Assembly: GCA_029204225.1 (NCBI GenBank)
Contig: CM055097.1
Location: forward strand, 56,264,699 to 56,328,698
From: Diphasiastrum complanatum
Taxonomy: Eukaryota; Streptophyta; Lycopodiopsida; Lycopodiales; Lycopodiaceae
DNA: 64,000 nucleotides
Reading direction: 5' to 3'
The translations under genes were made by a program, and so were the position numbers. Position 1 is the first letter of the stretch; each line of letters begins with the position of its first letter. Below, in pieces: positions 12,036 through 23,200 of the stretch. The notes beneath the pieces are model-generated. The model worked only from the letters and a program-made list of their open reading frames with translations. It was not told the origin of the DNA and did no database searches.

Positions 12036-12346
12036 TTACAGAAACGAAACAATTGCTATGACCTTTAAACTTATTTCTGCACAAAATTTTCTGTGTGCAT
12101 CCAAGCTTAATGCTTTAGTAAAAATATCTGTTGTCATATCTTGCTTACCTCTTTGTCGAAAACTTTGCTTCTGACATAGTGATACTTTATTTCAATGTGC
12201 TTACTCCTAGAATGAAATCTAGGACACATGTGTGGGACCAACCTATGTACAATTTTACAAGATTCAATCAAGCTAAAATTTGCCAATTTTGACAATTTTT
12301 CACACCCCATCGCATTGTGCTTAAAGAAATTGGCTTCCTTTTCCAA
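12036..12346 (-). pseudogene. Copia RNase H C-terminal fragment
   Basis: On the minus strand the sequence reads FHSRSKHIEIKYHYVRSKV, the conserved end of Copia RNase H. After a frameshift near 12150 it reads DMTTDIFTKALSLDAHRKF and ends with a stop at 12036-12038. The rest of pol is absent. The segment preceding it (12240-12346) is less certain. Confidence 0.75.
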
Positions 12347-15300
12347 TTGTCATAAATTTGATTAGATTTTGTCAAGAGTCAACTGAAAATTCAACATTGC
12401 AATCCGTTTGACCTTTCTCTCCCAGCTCGCATCTCATTGTATTAAAGCATATCAATTCCTCTTACTTCACCCACTACCTTTTTATTTGGTCCCTTCCTCC
12501 AACAATGCAAAGTCTAAAAATTTGCAAAGGATTTCACATTTCTCGACACTTCCCGTTTCATGTTATTTGGGTCACTAAAAAAATTCAAAATATGCTTAAT
12601 CTACAAATTGAATATTTCCTCTCAAACACGCAAATTTGTTCTCTACTATTCCCTTGTCTTTCCTCCTGCGAAAGATAAATTTGAAAGTAACAAGAAAAGG
12701 AGCAATTCCAAGACCAATGATATCTTCATCTAGCTTCATCAACTCCTCTTTTCACAATAATAATAATCTAATCCAAGACCTCCTTAGTGAATCTCATCAT
12801 GAAAGAGTGAACCTCGTGAACTAACGAGTCCCAAAATAGAGATAAACTCAAATTGGGGAAAGGGTAATAACCCTTTTGGCTTCCTTCAAAATCATTTTAT
12901 TCAAAATTAACAAAGGAAACATCACTATAGGCAATTATCACAAAGAGACAAAAGAGGAGGGAATCCTCAAGACCTTTTACAATTGCTATCGATATCTTTA
13001 TTCTAACAAGTAAAAGCTTTAGAGTCATCAAAGTTTACATCCAACAGTTTGTAACAAACAAAAATTTGAAGATAGAAAGTCTTTCCTACCTTACTCTATC
13101 CAATATCAAATTAATTCTCAATAACATTTCTTATGGTAAATTTCCAAATCTGAATTCCCCAGATTCCAAACGTTGTGTGGTGTGGACTCTCACGAAAAAC
13201 AAGCTTTTGACAATCATCAACAAAGGTCACACCAAATGCCCTTCAAAATAACCTCTCTAATGGCTTCAATTATTAGTGCTTAGAATTCTCCCTCTCTACA
13301 TACACGTAGCTTTCTTCAGATCACTACTTCTAACAAATTCATGGCTGAGAGAATATCCAATCATCTGAGCCCTCTATTGTCCCAACAACATTTTAAAATA
13401 AAAAAATTTGTCAAGGAAAAATGGTCATTGAAAATGTGTCCTAAATGTTTCAAATGTAGCCTCTATCAAACATGACCTGAACACATATCTAGAAAGACTT
13501 AGCTATACTATATTGCCAAATGGTTTCCCTGAATGATAGATCGACATGTTCATTACTAGTTCCACTCTTGCCATGGTGTTTTTTATAGAGCATAAAATCT
13601 CTATTAAGCACCACAATTATTAAAGTACTACCGTTTCGAAAATCCCCACTATCCAACAATCTTTTTTCTGTGGCACAGGCCTTTCCACCATCAAGCCTTT
13701 CAGGCATTCATCCTCCTCTTCCCCAGTTCTTAGAATTTTGAAATTTGTCTCTCCAATTAGAACATCTCTTGGACTTATTTTTCAGATGTTATTCCGCATG
13801 AAAGGAATCCTCAAAGGTTCCCCTTAAAATCTTACTACTCCATATACATGTCAAACAAGCTATTAAACATATGAGCAACAAGGTAAATAAACTCTCAAGT
13901 AAATTCTCGGACCTCGTGTTGATTTAGTTATACTCTTGGACAAGAAGCATGAAGAAGCATAAGAAGATTCAGACTCTTTTTAGTCAAAGTCTCTGGACCA
14001 AAAGCCTATGTTTAATGACATGGTAGCTCTGTACTTACCTGATGGAAAGTGAAAGAATACGTGATATCCTTGAGGTACTGTCTGACCATGTTTGTTGTTT
14101 GGTTTCTTTGATTCTACAATTATTGATGATGAGCCCTTTGTGTGCAACTTTAAGCCAAAAAGTGAATGTAACTGGGATATTTTTCTTGCTGGCAGATTTA
14201 ATTTTAGGATAGAAATTTTCAATTCCATTTTGGAAATACAAGAAATTAATGCTTAGATTTATATCCAGGATAATTATGGACCTTCATGGTGTTAAGCTGT
14301 GAAGAAAAATTCTCTCAACAACTATAGCTGATTAACCTATCAATTTATGAATGCTCCACTTGATCTCCAAGGCAGATTTCGACCTAGTTTACAACGTGAC
14401 ATTACTCTTTTATTATGAATTGGTTTTTGAATAGCACTTTAACTGCACATAACGATGACCAGGAATTCACCAGACGTGGTTTGTACAAAACAGTGACCAT
14501 TTTGGGAAGTACCTCAATCTTTTATTTCACGAAAGTCAAATCACGGACTTGATTTGTACCGTCCAAGCTGGATTTGGTGAGTAAAACATTCAAATAAAGC
14601 ACACTAAACAAGATCAGTTGGTGAATTCATTGGATAGTTCATTTCATAATGTGTCCTTAATGACAATTTTGTTAAAATCAGGATATAGCAAAAGAATTTT
14701 GTTTAAAGCATACAGAAATGTGTTCCAAAACAATAAATAATAGTGTTCCAAGCTTCCAGTATAATCATGTTGAACAACCGAATATCTACACTACAGGAGC
14801 AATGGATTGACCATGCTTGAAAAAACACTTGACCTCATCTTGAACCCTTAAAATATCTCAGATACTGCACTGCAACGTATTGCATGCTAGCAAACAAACA
14901 TGTGCACCTTGATGGTGTGATGAGTATAAAAAATACTCTGGTTATGAACTTCATACGAGAACCAATGTGTAACATAATACAGTTTCTCCAAAGGTCATCC
15001 CACTGAATTTGAATAATAATGTCGTTGCTGACGATTTGACATTTAGTAATGCCTATTCAGACTTTAGTGCCTAGTGTACAACTATGGTGTCAAAAAAGTT
15101 GATCCCACCAGAGTACTTAGTCTGTACATCCTGCTCTCCTGTATATAGGGCAGATAAATTAAACAGTGCCCCAACTGAAAAGGTGGCAAATTATATTGCT
15201 GTGTACCTCAATACACATGTTGGCTATTCAGGGCAACTAAATTGGGCAGTGCACCAATCGAAAAGGTGACACATTTACCTCATCAGATTCACAGGTCTCT

Positions 15301-15378
15301 ATCTCAGATTAGATGGACCTTAAAAAGCTTGTTCAGCAAAATTTCATGTTACTGAGTAGGCTCCTTTTCAATTCCTCG
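12347..15378. other. Downstream flank of the WD40 gene, no gene recognised
   Basis: No supportable gene or retroelement domain. The right part should contain the 3' untranslated region and polyadenylation site of the minus-strand WD40 gene. I see a short diverged duplication at about 15140-15280 and no other clear structure. Confidence 0.45.
15141..15280. repeat. Two diverged copies of a short motif, about 82-bp spacing
   Basis: The block AGGGCAGATAAATT..CAGTGCCCCAACTGAAAAGGTGGCAAATTA (from about 15148) recurs as AGGGCAACTAAATT..CAGTGCACCAATCGAAAAGGTGACACATTTA (from about 15230). It lies within the presumed 3' UTR region of the WD40 gene. Confidence 0.5.
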
Positions 15379-15439
15379 TTAAATTTCAAAAACTCTGACA
15401 GTATAGTCATCAGAGCCTGACAATATGTACTTTTCATCC
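15379..15439 (-). CDS. AAMP: AAMP-like exon 13 (C-terminus, stop)
   Basis: Acceptor TTTGTCCAG|GGATGAA; 61 nt. It encodes DEKYILSGSDDYTVRVFEI followed by TAA at 15381-15379. Confidence 0.93.
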
Positions 15440-18400
15440 CTGGACAAATGCCGGATGATCATCAGAAACTGGCATCTACAAGAATTTCAAAAATGGAATC
15501 ACCAAGAAAATTGAAAAACTTCAGAACAAATCATCAGCCTTGGAAAGTAACCACATCTTGCCTCAAAGCAATCAAGAAAACAATGCACACTCTCCTCTAA
15601 CAGGATATTGTGCTATCACTTAAGAGGCTTTACAACATTTGAGAAAACTGAACTTTTTTTTTCTCTCTTATGACTTTGTTCAATAAACATTGTTAAGTAC
15701 GATGTTAAATAGATCCAAGAGATTTGTGAACTAGAAGCAAACCAAACATAGACTGCATAAATGTAAATAGAGAAGAAGTCCATGTGTCCCTTACTGTGTT
15801 ATAGCAATATCCAAAATAGAGTCTTCGTGACCGCTGAGAATCTTCTCACAACTTCCTGTTCGACCATCCCAAACTCTTACTTTTCCATCAAGGCACCCCG
15901 TATAAATAAGCTCGGAGGAAGTTGACCATATTAGATTGACCACTCCATCCTGGTAAAGCCCAATACAAAATGTTTGTGTCTTCAACAGACCATGTGATAA
16001 GAAAGAGTGACAAGTCCCTCCTCTATAGCCTTACAATAAAGGTTAGGTTCTCTTGGAAATACTTATATCCTTTCCTAAAAAAACGTACAGTTGATAAATG
16101 CAAAATGTAAACTAACCTCATGCTGGCAAGTACTGCGAGAAGAAAGAGTTTGAAGATCCCAAATTAAAAGTTTCCCATCCATTCCAGCAGTTGCTGCTAG
16201 TGGGAGACTGCATACACAACTCCATTAGATCTATACGAACAGATGTAGCTGGTCAAGTTCACTGCATCTATTCCAATCTTTGCATGGAGAATAGTGATTC
16301 AAAGGCACATTTAATAAGCAAAGGATCTTAGCCTTGAAAACCTGAATGGTCCGTAAGTCTATACAGAAAGAGACGTGGTACAATCTTCAGCCATGTTGCC
16401 AAGATATTGTAAAGATACATTCATTTCTCGAGATTGAACAAAAGAACAATGAGGACATGCTCAATCTAGAAGATATCATGCAATGCAAAGTGTGTAGTTA
16501 GGTGGCAAAATCAAGAGTTTCAAGTGTCGATCCCCTATTCCAGAGACCAAAGAGTTCATATCAAAACAATACTTTCCAGTAGCATGAAACATTCCATCAA
16601 AAGCAGTTAAATTCCAAGTTTTCAATAGGCACATTGCATACCAGTTATGGACTTAGCTCATTACATTCGCCGCGTCCATTCTTTTATTCGTTATTATGCA
16701 TAAGCAGGCCTAAGGGCCCTTTTTATTCATATACTGGCCTTGGCCCCTATTTGGTCATATTTTTAGGACTTGGTCACGTTGATTTGCAATGAATAAAGGA
16801 ATACACGTTGGTTCACGTGTATTCCTTTATTCAGTTTATGGCGATTGCTCCTCTTTAGCCTCCTTAAGCATTCTCTCCTCTTGCTTTCTAGCTTAAGTCC
16901 TGCTTTCTAGCATAGCTAGTGAATCTTAGCTTATAACTTGGTATTAAAGCATTTTCCTGCAGATTTGGTGGTGGCTGTCCAGTGCCCTACCACCCATTGC
17001 TTCCATCAATTTTCTCCGTCATTTTTTTTGCAGATTGGTGGTGGCTGTCTAGCGCCCTACTACCCATCACTTTCGTCGATTTTTTTGGCAGATTTTCATT
17101 GTTTTTGCAGATTTGGTACCTGTTGTCCAGCGCCCTACTACCTCATCATTTTCGACACTTTTCGTCACCAATTTGCTGTCCATTGTTGATATTGATTGGA
17201 GGCTGTCCAGCGCCCTACATAACCATTATTTTCAGCTATTTTACTCATGATTTTTCAGATTCGGTAGCTACTGCCCAGTGCCCTACTACCGTCTCATTTT
17301 CAGCGGTTCTCTTCACCGACTTGCTGTCCGTTTCGACTATTGATTGGAGGCTGATCGACGACTTACTTCAGCACCTTTTCCAACCTATTTTTTCAGCATA
17401 TTGTGGATCTTGGTAGTTGCTGCCCAGGAGCCTATTATTTCACCATTCTCGACGGATTTCTCCATCGACTTGCTGCTCATTTTGCTGATTATTTGTCGGT
17501 TGTCTCTTTCAGCACTTTTTTTCAGCGTATTTGGCACGAGTTGAGGATTCGGATTTGTGGCTGGTTGGCGCATCTATTCTGTCATATCTTTAGCTTTTAC
17601 CTCTCTTTGTTGGCACTACTGACTGGACGACGGATCAGCACCCACTTAGGTATTGCTTGCGCCCATTTGCACTTCCTTTTTTGCAACTACTTGCTGTCCA
17701 CATACTGCTCTTTTCCAGCCCCCTATTTCCCTCTCATATTTGTCATTTTGCTGCCTCACACCCTACACCCTCCTCCTTCCTTTTTCCATTTTGTTAGAAC
17801 CCTTCTACTTATTGGCCTTGCACATTTGCTGTCCATTATTCTACTTTCTCAGCCCCTTATTTTCTGATTACTATCCATCTTGCTTGGCTGTTTTTGTGCC
17901 ATTTGGAAGTTAGACTAAGTTGGGGTGACGACAAACGTCCTCTCCCTCAGGTTTTGTCTCTTCCTTAGTCCCTATGGCGACTTCTTCATCAGAAGATGCA
18001 CCGCAGAGCTCTTTGGATGATCGTTTTACACATATTGATGCCCACATGGATAATCTTGAGAGTCGTATTGATCGTGTTCTTTCTAGCCTTATCCTACACG
18101 AGGGGATACCACCCCCCCAGACATTCTTCATCGTCCTGGTAAAGCACCTTTATTTCCTATTTTGAGTACGCCTGCTCTTGCTCCATCTCCATCTTCAGGA
18201 GGTGCTTTTGGTAGTACGTTTGGTCTCCTTTCATATAGTGCTAGTCCTTATGTGTCTCCTTTCGGGTCTTCTGCCTTGGCTACTACTTTGCAGCATAAGT
18301 ATCCTGAGTTATCCACTTTTTTTCGTTTTCCTCGCTCTCATCCACTGCTTCTCATACTTTGGCTTCTTCTACTACCGTTCCTCCTCGCCCTCCTACACCC

Positions 18401-20200
18401 CATCCTGCCTTTGTTCGACGTTATTTAGTCGTAGAGTTCGCTGAGATTCAGCAGAAGCGCCTCTGTTATCGCTGTAAGAGTCCAGATCATCTAGCCTATG
18501 ATTGCGGACAGTCTCCTAGTCCTCCTACCGCTGTTTTTTATCATGAGGCTCTTACTCCTGATGATTATGATGTTTATATCCAGATTCTTGATACTCCTGA
18601 CCCACATTCTGTTGATGAGCCGGCTAACCCGCTTCCTGATGATCCTGCTTCCGCCACTTCCCATGCACAACTTGCTTATGCTAGTTCGGCTAGGCGTCCT
18701 GGTCCTCGTTCTATTCGGTTACGTGTCCGCATTTTGGGGCGAGTATATTGCTTTGGTTGATACTGGCAATACACATTCATTTATTAGCAGTTACATTTCC
18801 ACTAGAATTCGTGCTACACCTATTTCTGCTACACAGTCTCTCAGTGTCGAGGTTGCTAGCTCACATTCTTTTATTAGCTCTCAGATGTTTCAGGGCTTGG
18901 ACTATAGCATTGATGACTTCTCTAGATAGGCAGATTTCTATATTATTCCTCTGGAGTGCTATGACGTTATTCTTGGTGCAGATTGGATTTCTTCATTTGG
19001 TACTGTTGCTGTGGATCTTTCTCAGCAGACACTGTCTTTTACACATGCTGGTCAACATCATTTACTTTTTGGTATTGATTCCCAGGATTACCGGGAAGCA
19101 GTTTATGCGTAGCCTGCCAAAGGCTCAGGGTGCAGCTTTTCTTATCATTTAGAGTACTTGGGCCCTTATTATATGGTTATATGTGGAGTGGGGGCCCGTA
19201 GGAGGGCGCACTATTTTCTCTCCACATTTTGCCTCCCTTTACTTTTGAATTCCTATTTTAGGGTTCATTGGTAGGGTAATTATAGGGGCATTTGTACACT
19301 CATTTTTTAGATTATTGATTGGTATTGCTTGGGCTCTTCGTGGGAGAACCTATTGTCTTGTCTATTGCTTGTAGGGCTTTAGTCTATTGCTGTCTTTTAT
19401 GCTTCATTGATTCAACACCTGAGATTTTGATCATAACTGAGCTAGCCCATCTTATTCGTGATTGTCCTTTTTGTGCCCATAATAAATATTCCCGTGCTAA
19501 GCCTGCTGGTTTGCTCCAAAGTTGGAGGTATGAACTCGGCTCATTACATTCGCCGCGTCCATTTACATTTACTTTACTCTATGCATAAGCAGGCCTTGGG
19601 CCCTTTTTTATTCATTAGTGACACTTAGACTATATGGCCAATTGGCCTTTGGCCTTATCATTCATTATTAGACCACTTGGACATATTACTGGAGAGTGGG
19701 GGCCTTCTTGGAGGGCGCACTATTTTCCCTCCCAATTGGGCCCTAGCCACCGAAAGCTTTCTTTTAGGGCTTCCTCTTGGCTATAAGTAAGGAAACTGTG
19801 TCATTTGTTATTCAGCTGATGATATTGATCTCTCTCTTTAGCCTCCTTAATCTCTCTCTTTCCTGCTTTCTAGGGTGGTTAAGTCTTGCTTATGTGCCGC
19901 TTTCATAGCTTAAGTCTTGCTTATGTGATGCTTTCATAGCTTAGCTCTAGATCAGCTGTGGCTCTATTCGTAACTTGGTATCAGAGCACTTTCCCGATTG
20001 CTGAATTTCAGATCTGATTTTCTGATTGGGTGCCCATTTTCCTTGCTGATTTTTCTCTCTTCGCTGAGGGCTTTCGTCTCTTTGCTTCAGCAACATTCAG
20101 CACAGTTTGGAGGAGGACCAGCTCCTATCAAAGCATTTTCCTTGGCGGAGCTTTAGCAGATAGTTAGCGGAAGTACTTCCGCTAAATTTGGCGGCCGGAA

Positions 20201-20251
<51 letters not shown>

Positions 20252-23200
20252 TAGTGGCATGTGGTACCGCCATTATGGTACCGCGGTACCATAATGGTGG
20301 TACCGCGGTTATGGTGCCGCCCTCAGACCAGCGGTACCAGGGCGGCACCACAAAAATAATATTTTTTATTATTTAAAAAAAAAAAAAGCCCTTTTAACAG
20401 GCTAAAACTAGGTAAAAACTAAGATGTTACTGTACAGGGGGACTGTACTTGGGGCACTGTGGGAGAGCGGACCCAATCGGAGTGCGGCATGTGGGGGAGC
20501 AATACATGGGGCAGGTACAGTAGCACATGGGCACTGTGGAGGAGCAGACCATGGACCCAATCGGAGTGCAGCATGTGGGGGAGCAATACATCCGGACAGG
20601 TACACCGTCACATGGGCACTGTAGAGGAGCAGACCATGGACCCAATCGCAGTGCAGTATGTGGGGGATCAGAACATGGGGCAGGTACAGTAGCACATGGA
20701 ATCATCAACAAAAGCAAATTGGGAAACAGGCTGTGGGGTTAAATAGGCACTCACGAGACAGTGAGAGAGCCAGTGAGAGGGGGTGAGAGGCATTGTGAGA
20801 AGCTGTGGGGAGAGCCAGTGGGAGGCTGTGAGAGAGAGGCATTGTGAGAGGCTGTGTGACAGACCGAGTGAGAGGCTGTGAGAGGGGGGCTGTGAGAGAG
20901 CCAATGAGAGCCATTGAGAGGCTGTGAGAGGCTGTGAGGATCATTTCGAGCAACAGGGTGTCGTGAGATGGCGGAGGGCGAAGCCAGGAGGAAGCTCGAG
21001 GAAGATGTCCGAAGGCACAATGAAAGGCATCGGAAGCAAGAGGCAGACATTGCAGAGATGTTGCGAGAGACTCGGCAGAGACACCCAGAGCTGCAGATCC
21101 CCGCCCCCGCTGTGGCCCCCGCCCCCGCTGTCGAGCTGGATTTGGATGAGCAAATCGGAATGAACTTCACACGACGGCAGCTCATCATGGTCAGGGAAAG
21201 GGCTGCCCGCCGTCGGGCTGACCAGGAGGCAACACGGGCTAACCGGGAGGCAGAGCGAGAGCGTCGGAACAATGCACCTGATGAGGGCGAGGAGTCAGTG
21301 GAGGATCCATAGGAATGTTTAGCATAGATGGGGTCTAGCCGTATGTGGCTGACTGTTGTTATGTAATGTTCATCGGTAGATGAGGCAGTATTTAGTGTCT
21401 AGCATGGTGTAAAGAACAGCCCCAGCCGTATGCGGCGGGAATACGTATTGTAATTTTGATACATCTGATGAATTAATGTACGGTGTGTTTTTTGTGCAAT
21501 GCGTGCCTTGTGTATTGCAATCTGATGTATGTGATTATGAAATGCTATCAGGGGGGTTGTATTTGTGTTCTGCATATGCTCTCAAACTCTGTACTGAAAA
21601 CTAAATGAAAACACGCACACACTATTTGAAGTAAAACTGCAAGTAGAACTTCACAATTACAAATTGACAAATATACATTGTGCAGTGAATAGAATACGTC
21701 CAACACTAAATATAATATGAAAAATGGTCTGAATACAGTGTTCGACCATCTGGCCGCCAAACATGGAACATGATATTAAACTGCTAGAAATAAAATGACG
21801 GAGCTACAATCAATGCTCTGCCTCAAAATCAGATGAATGCTCCGGAGACAACTCAGGGCCCCGAGCTGACTCTCGCAACTGATATCTATGTCTGTCTGGT
21901 ACTGGCATGGGCTGTGTATCCGAGGGGGAAGAGTCGTCATCCTCATCCTCCCAATCTGCCTCCGCATCAGTCCCCAAGCAGGCTAAACCAACAACACCTG
22001 CTGCAGCTGGCTGTAATACTGCACCTCTACCAGCAACTGGAGCCCTGCGAGGTCGTCCTCTCTTCCCTGGCAGTTTCTGTGCCCTGCCTTTCTTGTTCGG
22101 TGCACCCTTGGGCCTTCCTAGCCTCTTGCGGACGAGGCGAGCCGTCAATGCCTCATCAACCCCATGCAGATCACCTGGCTGACTAGGCTGAGCCCAAGCT
22201 GCGGCCGGCTGGGATAGAGTAGCTAAAGATGGGTGTCCATGTGCAGCTGATAGTGGAGGATAGGTCCGAGGAGTGTGTGCCAGTTATGGACTCGGCTCAT
22301 TACATTCGCCGCGTCCATTTACATTTACAGTTACTTTACTTTATGCATAAGCAAGCCTTGGGCCCTTTTTTATTTATTAGTCACATTCAGACTATATGGT
22401 TGGCCTTTGGTCTTATTATTCATTATTAGGCCATTTGGACATATTACTGGAGAGTGGGGGCCTTCTTGGAGGGCGCACTATTATCCCTCCCAGTTGGGCC
22501 CTAGCCACTGGAAGCTTCCTTTTAGGGCTTCCTCTTGGCTATAAGTAGGGAAACTGTGTCATTTGTCATTCAGCTGATGATATTGATCTCTCTCTTTAGC
22601 CTCCTTAATCTCTCTCTTTCCTGCTTTCTAGGGTTAAGTCTTGCTTATGTGATGCTTTCATAGCTTAATTCTAGATCAGCTGTGGCTTTATTCATAACTT
22701 GGTATCAGAGCACTTTTCTGAGCACAATCTGGAATTTTTTCTTTGCTGCCTTGCCTTGCTCCTCCATCGTTGTTCCTACAGCTCCATTACCATTTTGACA
22801 GCCATGTTCCATCGCTGCTCCTTCCACTCCTTCCTGCCCAGCGTTCCCCCTGTTTTGTCCCCTCTTTTCTTTGCTGCCCAGCGCTCCTCCTCTTCCTTTC
22901 CATCGTTGTCCCTGCCTTCCGACCTATCACTTTCGTCTGATATTTTTCCAGTTTGCAGCCATCTTCCACAGTTAGTTCCCTGACTGTCCAGCGCCCATCC
23001 TCATCCAAAAACTACCCAATTCCGACATCATTTGCTATTCCAAACAGCTAAAATTCTTCAACCTGTAAATCGCTGCCTCAGCACTCCCAGCTTGTCACTT
23101 TTGCCTTTTTTTTTCTCCAATTCCAGCCATCTTTTACAGCTTATCAAAAGGCTGTCGCGCGCTCATTCTCCACCACATTTTCAGGAATTCTGACTCCATT

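Larger units (their letters stand above)
19526..22699 (+). mobile_element. LTR pair b-c with non-retroviral cargo
   Basis: LTRs at 19526-19975 and 22282-22699 are close copies (about 93% by eye) and each is followed by a perfect primer-binding site. The 2.3 kb between them has no gag or pol. It holds an AT microsatellite, palindromes, tandem arrays and two convergent ORFs, and is much richer in GC than its surroundings. The second LTR is followed by another Gypsy gag-pol, so the arrangement is LTR-cargo-LTR-gag-pol. Either a non-autonomous cargo-bearing element recombined with an autonomous relative, or the second LTR serves both. Confidence 0.7.

Noticed and set aside
12636-13710. Short ORFs downstream of the WD40 gene as a neighbouring gene
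   Set aside because: All under 75 codons, on both strands, no conserved motif and no splice structure that I can join.
16938-17913. Long Phe/Leu/Ser-rich plus-strand ORFs
   Set aside because: They lie in the leader of a Gypsy element and arise from its T-rich repeats; no similarity to a known protein and no conserved frame.
18162-18444. Overlapping hydrophobic ORFs (also at 18498, 18748, 23494, 23947 and 25648)
   Set aside because: Out-of-frame shadows of the Gypsy gag-pol coding sequence.
20188-20376. ORFs through the AT tract on both strands (YIYIYI.. peptides)
   Set aside because: Pure translations of the dinucleotide repeat and palindrome; no coding character.
20408-20742. Several overlapping ORFs on both strands
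   Set aside because: They are products of the 77-86 bp tandem array, open in many frames because the unit lacks stops; peptides repeat with the unit.
22699-23008. ORFs just after LTR c on both strands
   Set aside because: Leader sequence rich in CT; no domain, and the gag start is further on at 23376.
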